From contig CAMYYI010000022.1 in assembly GCA_947303465.1 (NCBI GenBank), positions 1 to 37,329 of the forward strand: a stretch of DNA of 37,329 bases. Direction: 5' to 3'. This DNA is from an uncultured Bacteroidales bacterium. GTDB taxonomy: Bacteria; Bacteroidota; Bacteroidia; Bacteroidales; UBA932. The translations under genes and the position numbers were made by a program. The notes beneath the pieces were generated by a model that was not told where the DNA came from, did not search any database, and saw only the letters and a program-made list of their open reading frames with translations. Of this stretch, positions 1 through 7,172 are shown piece by piece; position 1 is the first letter of the stretch; the number at the start of each line of letters is the position of its first letter.

Positions 1-423
1 ATGTACGGTGTGCTCGAGCGTCAGTTCCGCAACACCTACGACAAGGCAGCCCGCATGGCCGGCCAGAAGGGTGAGAACCTCATTCTCCTCCTCGAGTCCC
101 GCCTGGACAACGTGGTGTACCGCCTGGGCATCGCTCCCAGCCGCGCCGCCGCACGCCAGCTTGTCTCCCACCATCACATTACCCTCAACGGGGACATTTG
201 CAGCATTCCTTCCGCCCAGGTGAAGCCGGGTGACACGATTGCTGTACGCGAAAGGTCCAAGAGCCTCGAGGTCATCCAGGCAAGCGTGGCATCCGTCACC
301 AAGTATTCCTGGCTTGAGTTCGACCAGAAGACCCTCGTGGGCAAGTTCCTCAACCTGCCTACCCGCGCAGAAGTTCCCGAGAACATCAACGAGCAGCTTA
401 TCGTCGATCTCTACTCCAAGTAA
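1..423 (+). CDS. rpsD: 30S ribosomal protein S4, 3' part (5' end outside window)
   Basis: This is the C-terminal 140 residues of ribosomal protein S4, a primary 16S rRNA-binding protein that nucleates small-subunit assembly. The visible part begins at the family's internal YGVLE-type segment (MYGVLERQFRN). It then carries the S4 RNA-binding domain (about residues 33-95: LESRLDNVVYRLG, RAAARQLVSHHHITLNG) and ends in the usual IVDLYSK. S4 is normally about 200 residues, so roughly 60 N-terminal residues lie before the window. The ATG at base 1 is an internal methionine, not the start. It is followed 25 nt later by rpoA, as in the Bacteroidetes alpha operon. Confidence 0.95.
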   Translation: MYGVLERQFRNTYDKAARMAGQKGENLILLLESRLDNVVYRLGIAPSRAAARQLVSHHHITLNGDICSIPSAQVKPGDTIAVRERSKSLEVIQASVASVTKYSWLEFDQKTLVGKFLNLPTRAEVPENINEQLIVDLYSK

Positions 424-448
424 CAGTTAACACCCCAATAAGAATAAT

Positions 449-1459
449 ATGGCAATCTTAGCATTTCAGAAACCTGACAAGGTGATCGTGCTCGAAAGCA
501 CCGAGACCGTCGGCCGTTTCGAATTCCGCCCTCTTGAGCCGGGATACGGTCAGACTATCGGTAATGCTCTCCGCCGCATCCTGCTGGCATCTTTGGAGGG
601 TTTTGCTATCTCCCAAATCAAGATTGTCGGTGTAGACCAGGAGTTCCAGAATATCCCCGGTGTTATCGAGGGGATGCAGGACATCATTCTCAACCTCAAG
701 CAGGTGAGATTCCGCAGAATGGTCGAATCCGTCGATTCCGAGACTGTCAACATTACCATCAGCGGCAAGCAGGAGTTTACCGCTGAGGATATCTCCAAAG
801 GATTGTCTTCTTTCAAGGTGTTGAACCTGGAGCAGCACATCTGTTCTCTCGAACCTTCCGTCAAACTGGAAATCAGCATCACCATCACCAAGGGCCGTGG
901 CTTTGTGCCCGCCGAGGAGAGCCGTGATGAGAATACGCCCATCGGCACCATTCCCGTGGATGCCATCTACACTCCTATCCGCAAGGTCAACTGGAGCGTG
1001 GACAACTGGCGCGTAGAGCAGAAGACGGACTACGAGAAGCTCACCCTCGAGGTCGTCACCGACGGCTCTATCAGCCCCGATGATGCCCTCCAGGAGGCTG
1101 CTAATATTTTGATTTACCATTTCAGGCTGTTCACGGATGACAAGAAGGTGCCCCTCGAGAGCGCCGTGGAGTCCGCCAGCAACGAACTGGACGAGGAGTC
1201 CCTCCGTACGAGGCACCTGCTGCTCTCCAAGCTCGCAGACGTAGGTCTGTCCGTCCGCGCTTTCAACTGCCTCAAGGCCGCTGAAATCGAGACTTTCGCA
1301 GACCTGGTGTCCTACACCCGTCCCGAGCTTATGAAGTTCCGCAACTTCGGACGCAAGAGCCTCCACGAGATTGAGCTTCTGGTAGAAAAGATGAAGCTCG
1401 AGTTCGGAATGGACGTCACCAAGTATAATATTGAACCCAAGAAAAAAATTGAACAGTAG
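449..1459 (+). CDS. rpoA: DNA-directed RNA polymerase subunit alpha
   Basis: RNA polymerase alpha (336 aa, full length). It dimerises to scaffold the beta subunits and contacts activators and upstream DNA. The N-terminal domain (about residues 20-235) shows the conserved [18 protein letters not shown] dimerisation helix and the ETVNITI and [14 protein letters not shown] segments. The C-terminal domain (about 255-325) has the helix-hairpin-helix signature [19 protein letters not shown] and [13 protein letters not shown]. The acidic linker between them is typical. It lies between rpsD and rplQ with short spacers and is certainly cotranscribed with them. Confidence 0.97.
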   Translation: MAILAFQKPDKVIVLESTETVGRFEFRPLEPGYGQTIGNALRRILLASLEGFAISQIKIVGVDQEFQNIPGVIEGMQDIILNLKQVRFRRMVESVDSETVNITISGKQEFTAEDISKGLSSFKVLNLEQHICSLEPSVKLEISITITKGRGFVPAEESRDENTPIGTIPVDAIYTPIRKVNWSVDNWRVEQKTDYEKLTLEVVTDGSISPDDALQEAANILIYHFRLFTDDKKVPLESAVESASNELDEESLRTRHLLLSKLADVGLSVRAFNCLKAAEIETFADLVSYTRPELMKFRNFGRKSLHEIELLVEKMKLEFGMDVTKYNIEPKKKIEQ

Positions 1460-1461
1460 AG

Positions 1462-1980
1462 ATGAGACACAATAGAGCTATCAATCATCTGGGACGTCAG
1501 AGCGGTCATCGCAAGGCTATGCTTGCGAATATGGCTTCTTCCCTGATCATGCACAAGCGCATCACCACCACCGTAGCCAAGGCCAAGGCCCTCAGGAGCT
1601 ATGTGGAGCCGCTTATCACCAAGTCCAAGGAAGATACCACCCACTCCCGCCGCATCGTGTTCAGCTACCTCAAGGACAAGAACGCAGTCACCGAGCTGTT
1701 CCGCAACATCGCTCCCAAGATTGCAGACCGTCCGGGCGGATACACCCGCGTTCTTCACGTAGGTTTCCGTCAGGGAGACGCAGCCGAGATGGCGCTTATA
1801 GAGCTGGTTGACTTCAATGAGGCCGCACTTGCAAGTGCAAGCAAGTCCGCAAAGAAGACCACCCGCCGCAGCCGCGCCAAGAAGGCGGAAGCACCTGCAG
1901 AGGCGCCGGTAGCAGAGGCTGCCGCACCCGCAGCAGAGGCACCCGCCGAGACCCCTGCCGAGGAAGCGAAAGCTGAATAA
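1462..1980 (+). CDS. rplQ: 50S ribosomal protein L17 with Ala/Glu-rich tail
   Basis: Ribosomal protein L17, a large-subunit protein near the exit tunnel. Residues 1-115 hold the family core ([20 protein letters not shown], the [21 protein letters not shown] segment and [10 protein letters not shown]). The remaining roughly 50 residues form a low-complexity tail of Lys/Arg followed by Ala, Pro and Glu (residues about 120-172). Such tails occur in Bacteroidetes L17 proteins and are absent from the roughly 125-residue enterobacterial form. It starts 2 nt after the rpoA stop codon and is the last gene of the operon, followed directly by a terminator. Confidence 0.96.
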   Translation: MRHNRAINHLGRQSGHRKAMLANMASSLIMHKRITTTVAKAKALRSYVEPLITKSKEDTTHSRRIVFSYLKDKNAVTELFRNIAPKIADRPGGYTRVLHVGFRQGDAAEMALIELVDFNEAALASASKSAKKTTRRSRAKKAEAPAEAPVAEAAAPAAEAPAETPAEEAKAE

Positions 1981-1996
1981 AAGATCCCGGTAAGAC

Positions 1997-2034
1997 AAGC
2001 CCCGACTGGCATACAGTTCGGGGCTTTGTTTTTC
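1997..2034 (+). terminator. Intrinsic terminator of the rpsD-rpoA-rplQ operon
   Basis: A 9-bp perfect stem AAGCCCCGA / TCGGGGCTT (1997-2005 with 2018-2026) is extended inward by ACT/AGT with one bulge and followed by TTGTTTTT. It starts 16 nt after the rplQ stop. Stem, short loop and U-run make this a textbook Rho-independent terminator. Confidence 0.9.
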
Positions 2035-2056
2035 ATATATAAAATGCTTACATTAG
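2026..2056 (+). promoter_or_regulatory. Possible hppA promoter
   Basis: TTG at 2026-2028, a 20-nt spacer and TACATTAG at 2049-2056 resemble the Bacteroidetes -33/-7 arrangement (TTG, 19-21 nt, TAnnTTTG). The -7 box matches only in part. It overlaps the tail of the upstream terminator and ends 27 nt before the hppA start. hppA needs a promoter here because the preceding operon is terminated. Confidence 0.3.
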
Positions 2057-2083
2057 CAAACTAAAAACAAATAACCGAACCAT

Positions 2084-4297
2084 ATGAATCCACTATTCTA
2101 TGCAGTCCCTTGCGCGTCGGTTCTTGCGCTGCTGTTCGCCTTCATCTTCTACAGGCAGATGAAGAAGCAGGATGAGGGGACTCCGACTATGAAGCAGATT
2201 GCCCAGTATGTCCGTGAGGGTGCAATGGCTTATCTCAAGCAGCAGTACAAGGTGGTCGTCATCGTATTTGCGATTATGGCTGTGTTCTTTGCTGTTCTGG
2301 CCTACGTGTTCCACGTGCAGAATCCCTGGGTGCCGTTCGCATTCCTTACCGGCGGTTTCTTCAGCGGCCTTGCCGGTTTCATCGGCATGAAAACCGCGAC
2401 CTACGCCTCCGGACGTACCGCCAACGCCGCTCGCCGCTCCCTGAACGCCGGCCTCAAGGTCGCCTTCCGTTCCGGAGCCGTCATGGGTCTCACCGTGGTG
2501 GGCCTCGGCCTGTTGGACATTGCCCTTTGGTACATAGTGCTTAACGCCTGCATCGTAGAGGCTACCGAAGCCCAGAAGCTCGTGGTAATCACTACCACCA
2601 TGCTTACCTTCGGAATGGGTGCATCCACCCAGGCCCTCTTTGCGCGTGTCGGCGGAGGTATCTACACCAAGGCTGCCGATGTGGGCGCCGACATAGTAGG
2701 CAAAGTTGAGTCCGACCTCCCCGAGGACGATCCCCGCAACCCCGCTACCATCGCCGACAACGTGGGCGACAACGTGGGCGACGTGGCCGGTATGGGCGCA
2801 GACCTTTACGAGAGCTACTGCGGCTCCATCCTTTCCACCATGGCCCTCGGCGCTTCCGCTTTCTATATGGCGGGCCCCGAGATGCAGACAAAGGCTATCA
2901 TCGCCCCCATGCTCATCGCTGCCGTAGGCGTCGTGCTTTCCATTCTCAGCATATTCACTGTCCGCACCAAAGAGGGAGCTGGCATGGGAGAGCTGCTCAA
3001 GAGCATGAGTTTCGGCACCAATCTGGCAGCCATACTCAGCGGTGTCGCCACTTTCGGCATCCTGGCCCTGGTATTCGGTACCGGCAACAACGACTGGTGG
3101 CATTTCAGCTGCTCGGTTGTCGCCGGCCTGCTTGCCGGAGTCATAATCGGAAAGGCGACGGAGTACTACACTTCGCACTCCTATAAGCCCACCCAGAAGC
3201 TGGCGGAGGCCTCCAAGACCGGCCCTGCTACCGTTATCATCAACGGCGTGGGTCTGGGTATGGTATCCACTGCCATCCCTGTTATCTCAATCGTGTGCGC
3301 GATAGTCCTGGCATACCTTTTCGCCATAGGTTTTGACGTGCAGAACATGATGACCGCGGCATCCCTGTCCAAGGGACTGTACGGCGTAGCGATTGCTGCA
3401 GTAGGTATGCTCAGCACCCTCGGCATCACCCTTGCCACCGACGCATACGGTCCTATAGCGGACAACGCCGGAGGCAATGCCCAGATGAGCGAACTGGAGC
3501 CTGAGGTCCGCGAGCGCACCGACGTGCTCGACGCCCTTGGCAACACCACCGCTGCTACCGGAAAGGGCTTTGCAATCGGTTCCGCGGCACTTACAGCCCT
3601 CGCCCTTCTGGCCTCCTATATCGAGGAAATCAAGATAGCCCTTGAGCGTTCCGGCGAGTATATTGCCGGCGTAGCCGGGCAGGTGAAGGCTGCAGAGGCT
3701 TCTATCCTGGATATACTCAGCAACTATAATGTGTCCCTGATGAACCCGACCGTGCTTGCCGGAGTGTTCGTGGGCTCCATGATGGCGTTCCTGTTCTGCG
3801 GCCTTACCATGAACGCGGTGGGACGTGCAGCTTCCAAGATGGTGGTTGAGGTCCGTCGCCAGTTCCGTGAGATCAAGGGTATACTTACCGGAGAAGGGAC
3901 ACCCGACTACAAGCGTTGCGTGGAAATATCCACTAAGGCTGCACAGCACGAGATGCTCGGCCCCGCTTTGCTGGCAATCATCGTTCCCGTCGTTGTCGGT
4001 CTTGTGCTCGGCGTTTCCGGCGTGCTTGGCCTGCTTATAGGCGGACTTGGCGCAGGCTTCGTGCTGGCAGTGTTCATGTCCAACTCCGGCGGTGCATGGG
4101 ATAACGCAAAGAAGTTTGTGGAAGAAGGCCACTTCGGCGGAAAGAACTCCGAGTGCCATCATGCAACTGTGGTTGGCGACACCGTGGGCGATCCTTTCAA
4201 GGATACCTCCGGCCCTTCGCTGAATATCCTCATCAAGCTCATGAGCATGGTGAGCATAGTGATGGCAGGCCTGACCGTAGGCTTCCACCTGCTGTAA
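2084..4297 (+). CDS. hppA: K+-dependent membrane-bound ion-translocating pyrophosphatase
   Basis: Membrane-integral pyrophosphatase (737 aa, full length). It hydrolyses cytosolic pyrophosphate and pumps H+ and/or Na+ across the inner membrane. The protein is mostly transmembrane helices. The pyrophosphate/Mg-binding core is at about residues 199-245 ([20 protein letters not shown] and [20 protein letters not shown]). A second acidic site is near [20 protein letters not shown], and a third near the C-terminus ([30 protein letters not shown]). The [10 protein letters not shown] motif (residues 486-495) has Ala490 and Gly493 where K+-independent enzymes have Lys and Thr, which predicts K+ dependence. 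A Bacteroides relative is known to pump both Na+ and H+; ion choice cannot be settled here. It stands alone between a terminator and a convergent gene. Confidence 0.96.
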   Translation: MNPLFYAVPCASVLALLFAFIFYRQMKKQDEGTPTMKQIAQYVREGAMAYLKQQYKVVVIVFAIMAVFFAVLAYVFHVQNPWVPFAFLTGGFFSGLAGFIGMKTATYASGRTANAARRSLNAGLKVAFRSGAVMGLTVVGLGLLDIALWYIVLNACIVEATEAQKLVVITTTMLTFGMGASTQALFARVGGGIYTKAADVGADIVGKVESDLPEDDPRNPATIADNVGDNVGDVAGMGADLYESYCGSILSTMALGASAFYMAGPEMQTKAIIAPMLIAAVGVVLSILSIFTVRTKEGAGMGELLKSMSFGTNLAAILSGVATFGILALVFGTGNNDWWHFSCSVVAGLLAGVIIGKATEYYTSHSYKPTQKLAEASKTGPATVIINGVGLGMVSTAIPVISIVCAIVLAYLFAIGFDVQNMMTAASLSKGLYGVAIAAVGMLSTLGITLATDAYGPIADNAGGNAQMSELEPEVRERTDVLDALGNTTAATGKGFAIGSAALTALALLASYIEEIKIALERSGEYIAGVAGQVKAAEASILDILSNYNVSLMNPTVLAGVFVGSMMAFLFCGLTMNAVGRAASKMVVEVRRQFREIKGILTGEGTPDYKRCVEISTKAAQHEMLGPALLAIIVPVVVGLVLGVSGVLGLLIGGLGAGFVLAVFMSNSGGAWDNAKKFVEEGHFGGKNSECHHATVVGDTVGDPFKDTSGPSLNILIKLMSMVSIVMAGLTVGFHLL

Positions 4298-4320
4298 ACT
4301 GCGTTTCCAGCAGGTGGAAG
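4282..4320 (+). other. Inverted repeat spanning the hppA stop codon
   Basis: CTTCCACCTGCTG (4282-4294, last hppA codons) is the exact reverse complement of CAGCAGGTGGAAG (4308-4320), leaving a 13-nt loop that contains the TAA stop. Its right arm shares bases 4316-4320 with the next hairpin, so the two structures compete in RNA. Confidence 0.7.
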
Positions 4321-4353
4321 AGGCTGGTTGACACAAGTCAACCAGCCTCTTCC
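4316..4353 (+). terminator. Strong hairpin after hppA, terminator-like without U-run
   Basis: A perfect 17-bp stem GGAAGAGGCTGGTTGAC (4316-4332) / its complement (4337-4353) closes a 4-nt ACAA loop. It is followed by CTATTATCC rather than a U-run on the plus strand, and no U-run follows on the minus strand. It sits between convergent genes, so a bidirectional terminator or an mRNA 3'-end stabiliser is likely. The structure itself is certain; its role is inferred. Confidence 0.65.
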
Positions 4354-4360
4354 CTATTAT

Positions 4361-4410
4361 CCCCCTGTGCCCCCAGGGGACGGGGGGCGTTCCCCCCGAC
4401 ACCCCCCTGG
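4361..4410. repeat. G/C-homopolymer-rich palindromic stretch
   Basis: Runs of C and G form several nested complementary arms: CCCCTG (4362-4367) with CAGGGG (4374-4379), GGGGGG (4382-4387) with CCCCCC (4392-4397) around a CGTT loop, and CAGGGG (4374-4379) again with CCCCTG (4404-4409). It lies in the 159-nt convergent gap between hppA and the next gene, whose remainder (4411-4456) shows no feature. It may be a copy of a dispersed extragenic palindrome; only one copy is in this window. Confidence 0.45.
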
Positions 4411-4456
4411 TCGCTTCGCTCCTTAAAGTTTCTTCGAACGAATAGCGCTAAGCTAT

Positions 4457-4960
4457 CTAATTGAACAGCCGGATTGCTCCAAATACACCGAGCGATGCGG
4501 CTAACATTATTGCTCCGGCCAGAACGACGCCGAGCATAACGTAGATGACGCTCTTCTTGAAGTCCATGTTGAGCAAGCTGGCTGCGAGAGTGCCGGTCCA
4601 TGCGCCTGTACCGGGCAGGGGAATACCGACGAACAGCAGCAGGGCCCAGTAGAGGCCGCGTCCGGCCTTGGCCTCAAGCTTCTGCCCGCCTTTCTCGCCT
4701 TTTTCCAGGCACCAGCGGAAGAACCCGCCGATTACTTTCTTGTCCTTGCCCCATTCCAGCACGCGGCGGGCGAAGAAGAAGATAAAGGGAACCGGCAGCA
4801 TATTGCCGAGTATGGCGACCAGAATGGAAGGGACCAGCGGGAGCCCGAATCCCACCGCATAAGGCATGGCGCCGCGAATCTCTATCAGCGGTACCATGGA
4901 TATCAGGAAAACTATCAGATACTTTTTAAACACGGCGCAAAGGTACTGAAAAAACTCCAT
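4457..4960 (-). CDS. Small multidrug export-like membrane protein (COG2426 type)
   Basis: A small integral membrane protein of about 167 residues. It resembles the putative small multi-drug export family (PF06695/COG2426), whose real substrate is not well established. The hallmark is MVPLIEIRGAMPYAVGFGLP near residues 22-41. Further hydrophobic helices follow at about 43-65 and 108-125 (LLLFVGIPLPGTGAWTGTLA), with a C-terminal helix. A basic loop KDKKVIGG...KGEKGGQKLEAKAGRG separates them. I chose ATG 4960 (MEFFQYL). ATG 4972 is also in frame, and both overlap the 3' end of the upstream epimerase gene by 46-58 nt in another frame. The overlap suggests cotranscription with the epimerase, but a role in glycan use is not implied by the family. 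Confidence 0.8.
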   Translation of the reverse strand: MEFFQYLCAVFKKYLIVFLISMVPLIEIRGAMPYAVGFGLPLVPSILVAILGNMLPVPFIFFFARRVLEWGKDKKVIGGFFRWCLEKGEKGGQKLEAKAGRGLYWALLLFVGIPLPGTGAWTGTLAASLLNMDFKKSVIYVMLGVVLAGAIMLAASLGVFGAIRLFN

Positions 4961-6123
4961 ACCTCCATACACATGCGTCCGTTATGATAAGGGCATTTCC
5001 AAAATCCTGCCCTGTCGTCCGTTGTGTTGGGGGTACCGTCAGGATTCAGACTCCAGTACCATTCGCCGTCCGGGCAGAGCAGTGATCTGCGGATGAAGTC
5101 CCATGAACTGCGTGCGCGTTCGAACCACTCCTCATCTTCGGTAAGCCGGAACTGGTTCAGGCAGCCGACCACTGTTTCCGCCTGCACCCACCACTGGAAG
5201 GAGGCGTCGTGCTCTCCGCTCTCCGGGTTAAACTCGTAGATCATGCCCCCGGAGGGCGCCAGGCCCTCGATTGCGGCCTCTGCCATGTGCCGCGAGCACA
5301 CTTGCACACGGGTCATAAGGTCTTTGTCGCCAAGTACTTCGGCGGTCTCGCACAGCAGCCAGGATGTCTCTATGTCGTGCCCGTAGGAGACGGCGCCGGT
5401 CTGCGGTTCCCAGTTCTCGTTGAAGAAGAGTCCGAGGTGACCGTCGGGACGTACTATGCGGCTCAAAAAGAGTTCCGTAAGCTCAGTAAGATTCACCCGC
5501 AGCCCGGCATCCGGCCATACCCGGTACAGCCCTGTATAGCCTTCCAGGATATGCAGGTGCGTGTTCATAGTCTTGGCGTCGTTACGGTCACGCTCGGAAA
5601 GGCGGACGTCCGCAATAGGGGACCAGTCGCGACCGGCGGCTTCCAGGTAACCTCCGAGCTCCGGGTCTTTGCTGTGGGCCTCTATGTCATGGTACAACTT
5701 TACAGCGAGTTCCAGCGCCTCTGTATCGGAGGTGGCGCGGTAATATTCGGCGAGGCCGTACACGGCAAAGGCGATGGCGTAGAACTGCTTCTTTGTCTCC
5801 AGGGGCTTCCCGTAAGCATCGATACTCCAATAAGTTCCACCGAATTCAGTGTCGTAGAAGCGGTCCCGTATCTGCCGGTATGCGCGCTGTGCCGCCTCTC
5901 CGACGACTGGGTCTCCGAACATACGGAAAGCCGATGAGAAAGTCCATAGCAGGCGGGCGTTGAGGATTCCGCCGCGCGGGGCGTCGGGAATCAGGTGTCC
6001 GTTGCCGTCCATACGGCCGTAAAAGCCGCCCCGTCCGTCCTGCATACGGTTTAACCAGAACGGAAGTATGTCTTTCTCGAGCTCGGAACGAAGCTGTCCT
6101 GCGAATTCCGTGTACTTTTTCAT
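4915..6123 (-). CDS. Cellobiose 2-epimerase-like enzyme (AGE family)
   Basis: Cytosolic (alpha/alpha)6-barrel epimerase of the N-acylglucosamine 2-epimerase/cellobiose 2-epimerase family (402 aa, usual length about 390-410). Such enzymes convert beta-1,4-mannobiose to 4-O-beta-mannosyl-glucose, and cellobiose to glucosyl-mannose. No signal peptide is visible. Conserved motifs are NGGFYG-like GRGGFYGRMDG near residue 30, MNTHLHILEGY with His189, SYGHDIETSW with His249 and Glu252, and WKCPYHNGRMCMEVW with His380. These His residues have the spacing of the known catalytic histidines of cellobiose epimerases. ATG 6123 is chosen; ATG 6129 and GTG 6135 are also in frame. It is divergent from the AraC regulator. 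Together with the GH130 gene it makes the epimerase-phosphorylase route of mannan catabolism. Confidence 0.9.
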   Translation of the reverse strand: MKKYTEFAGQLRSELEKDILPFWLNRMQDGRGGFYGRMDGNGHLIPDAPRGGILNARLLWTFSSAFRMFGDPVVGEAAQRAYRQIRDRFYDTEFGGTYWSIDAYGKPLETKKQFYAIAFAVYGLAEYYRATSDTEALELAVKLYHDIEAHSKDPELGGYLEAAGRDWSPIADVRLSERDRNDAKTMNTHLHILEGYTGLYRVWPDAGLRVNLTELTELFLSRIVRPDGHLGLFFNENWEPQTGAVSYGHDIETSWLLCETAEVLGDKDLMTRVQVCSRHMAEAAIEGLAPSGGMIYEFNPESGEHDASFQWWVQAETVVGCLNQFRLTEDEEWFERARSSWDFIRRSLLCPDGEWYWSLNPDGTPNTTDDRAGFWKCPYHNGRMCMEVWSFFSTFAPCLKSI

Positions 6124-6134
6124 ATTCATACACA

Positions 6135-6142
6135 CAAAAATA
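6135..6142 (-). promoter_or_regulatory. TAnnTTTG-type -7 box before the epimerase gene
   Basis: On the minus strand TATTTTTG reads 6142 to 6135 and matches the Bacteroidetes -7 consensus exactly. It ends 5 nt before ATG 6129 and 11 nt before ATG 6123, so the leader would be only a few bases. No good -33 TTG lies at the usual distance. Confidence 0.4.
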
Positions 6143-6162
6143 GATAAAATCGCAAATAAAGG

Positions 6163-6192
6163 TTGAAATATGTCAAAATAGTATTATATTTA
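6163..6192 (+). promoter_or_regulatory. Likely promoter of the AraC regulator
   Basis: TTG at 6163-6165, a 19-nt spacer and TATATTTA at 6185-6192 fit the Bacteroidetes promoter pattern with one mismatch in the -7 box. It is 32 nt before the regulator's start, inside the 101-nt AT-rich divergent region shared with the epimerase gene. Operators for the regulator itself would be expected here, but I see no convincing direct repeat. Confidence 0.45.
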
Positions 6193-6224
6193 GCCAATAA
6201 TATACATTTCAAAACCAGAACACA

Positions 6225-7100
6225 ATGGCCAGAGTACTTTCCGAGATTACGGGTCTGTCAGACAAAGACTGTTTCTTCATTGTAGAGAGGCATAAAAACA
6301 AGTTTACCTATCCCCTCCATTGCCATTCCGAGTATGAACTCAACTTCATCAGTAACGGGGCGGGAGTGCGCAGGGTCATAGGGGACAGCATAGAGACCAT
6401 AGGCCAGTACGAACTGGTCCTTGTAACCGGAGAGCACCTCGAACATGTGTGGGAGCAGGGTACGTGCAATTCGGAAGATATACGTGAAATCACCATCCAG
6501 TTTTCCTCCGGCCTCTTCAGTGAAGGAATGCTGGCCAAAAACCAGTTCGAATCCATACGTAAGATGTTCGAGGCGGCAAAGCAGGGCATATGCTTCCCCC
6601 AGGAGGCCATAATGAAGGTCTATGCCACTCTGGACGCCATAGCACAGCAGGCAGACAGTTTTACCCAGTACATGCAGTGCGTGCAGATCCTGCATGATCT
6701 TTCGCTGTTCGAATGGCGCACGCTGGCTACCAGCTCGTACGCCAAAGCCCCCCTTCATCACGAAAGCCGCAGGGTGGAGCGCATAAAGGACTATATCCAT
6801 GCCCATTATGCAGAGGATATTTCGCTCGGCGAGATTGCAAATCTCATCAGCATGAGCCCCTCTTCCTGCAGCCGCTTCTTTCGTACGAATGCAGGAAAAA
6901 CCGTCACAGACTACATTGTGGACGTGCGTCTGGGTAATGCTGCCCGTGCTCTGGTGGACACCAATGACAGTGTGTCTGTAATCTGCTACAGGTGCGGCTT
7001 CAACAACCTCTCCAATTTCAACCGGGTTTTTAAGGCCAAAAAAGGTATGACTCCCAGTGAGTTCAGGCGTGTGTACATGAAGAAAAAAGTCACAGTATAG
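6225..7100 (+). CDS. AraC-family transcriptional regulator of the glycan locus
   Basis: One-component regulator of 291 residues. Residues about 15-95 form a cupin-like sensing domain (FTYPLHCHSEYELNFISNG with metal/ligand-type His residues, then YELVLVTGEHLEHVW). Residues about 188-285 form two helix-turn-helix motifs of the AraC/XylS type (ISLGEIANLISMSPSSCSRF and VSVICYRCGFNNLSNFNRVF, ending in KAKKGMTPSEFRRVY). It is placed between the divergent epimerase gene and the esterase-SusCD run, so it very likely controls both, responding to a cytosolic sugar. The locus has no hybrid two-component sensor or sigma/anti-sigma pair in this window, so this is the only visible regulator. Confidence 0.92.
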   Translation: MARVLSEITGLSDKDCFFIVERHKNKFTYPLHCHSEYELNFISNGAGVRRVIGDSIETIGQYELVLVTGEHLEHVWEQGTCNSEDIREITIQFSSGLFSEGMLAKNQFESIRKMFEAAKQGICFPQEAIMKVYATLDAIAQQADSFTQYMQCVQILHDLSLFEWRTLATSSYAKAPLHHESRRVERIKDYIHAHYAEDISLGEIANLISMSPSSCSRFFRTNAGKTVTDYIVDVRLGNAARALVDTNDSVSVICYRCGFNNLSNFNRVFKAKKGMTPSEFRRVYMKKKVTV

Positions 7101-7129
7101 CAAAAAGTTTGCGACATTTGACAAAACAG

Positions 7130-7146
7130 TACCATTATATATGGTA
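7130..7146 (+). promoter_or_regulatory. Dyad TACCAT-N5-ATGGTA, possible operator
   Basis: Perfect 6-bp inverted arms TACCAT (7130-7135) and ATGGTA (7141-7146) flank TATAT. The dyad lies just upstream of the -7 box for the esterase gene, where an activator or repressor could act. AraC proteins more often bind direct repeats, so assignment to the adjacent regulator is a guess. Confidence 0.35.
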
Positions 7147-7155
7147 TTAACTATC

Positions 7156-7163
7156 TATTTTTG
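7156..7163 (+). promoter_or_regulatory. TAnnTTTG -7 box before the esterase gene
   Basis: TATTTTTG at 7156-7163 matches the Bacteroidetes -7 consensus and is followed 9 nt later by ATG 7173. The in-frame TTG at 7161 lies inside the box, so it cannot be the start if this promoter is used. This is the best candidate for the start of the main PUL transcript. Confidence 0.5.
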
Positions 7164-7172
7164 CAAAAGATT

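Noticed and set aside
458..1366. 302-residue open frame antisense to rpoA
   Set aside because: A shadow of a conserved gene in GC-rich DNA; no recognisable protein features.
1819..1980. Ala/Pro/Glu-rich L17 tail as a frameshift or fusion
   Set aside because: The frame is continuous, ends at a stop just before the terminator, and such tails are common in Bacteroidetes L17.
5209..5937. 242-residue plus-strand frame opposite the epimerase gene
   Set aside because: The minus-strand gene has clear catalytic motifs along its whole length; the opposite frame has low-complexity, unlikely composition.
7161..7172. TTG start for the esterase gene
   Set aside because: The TTG lies within the TATTTTTG promoter box, and ATG 7173 follows closely.
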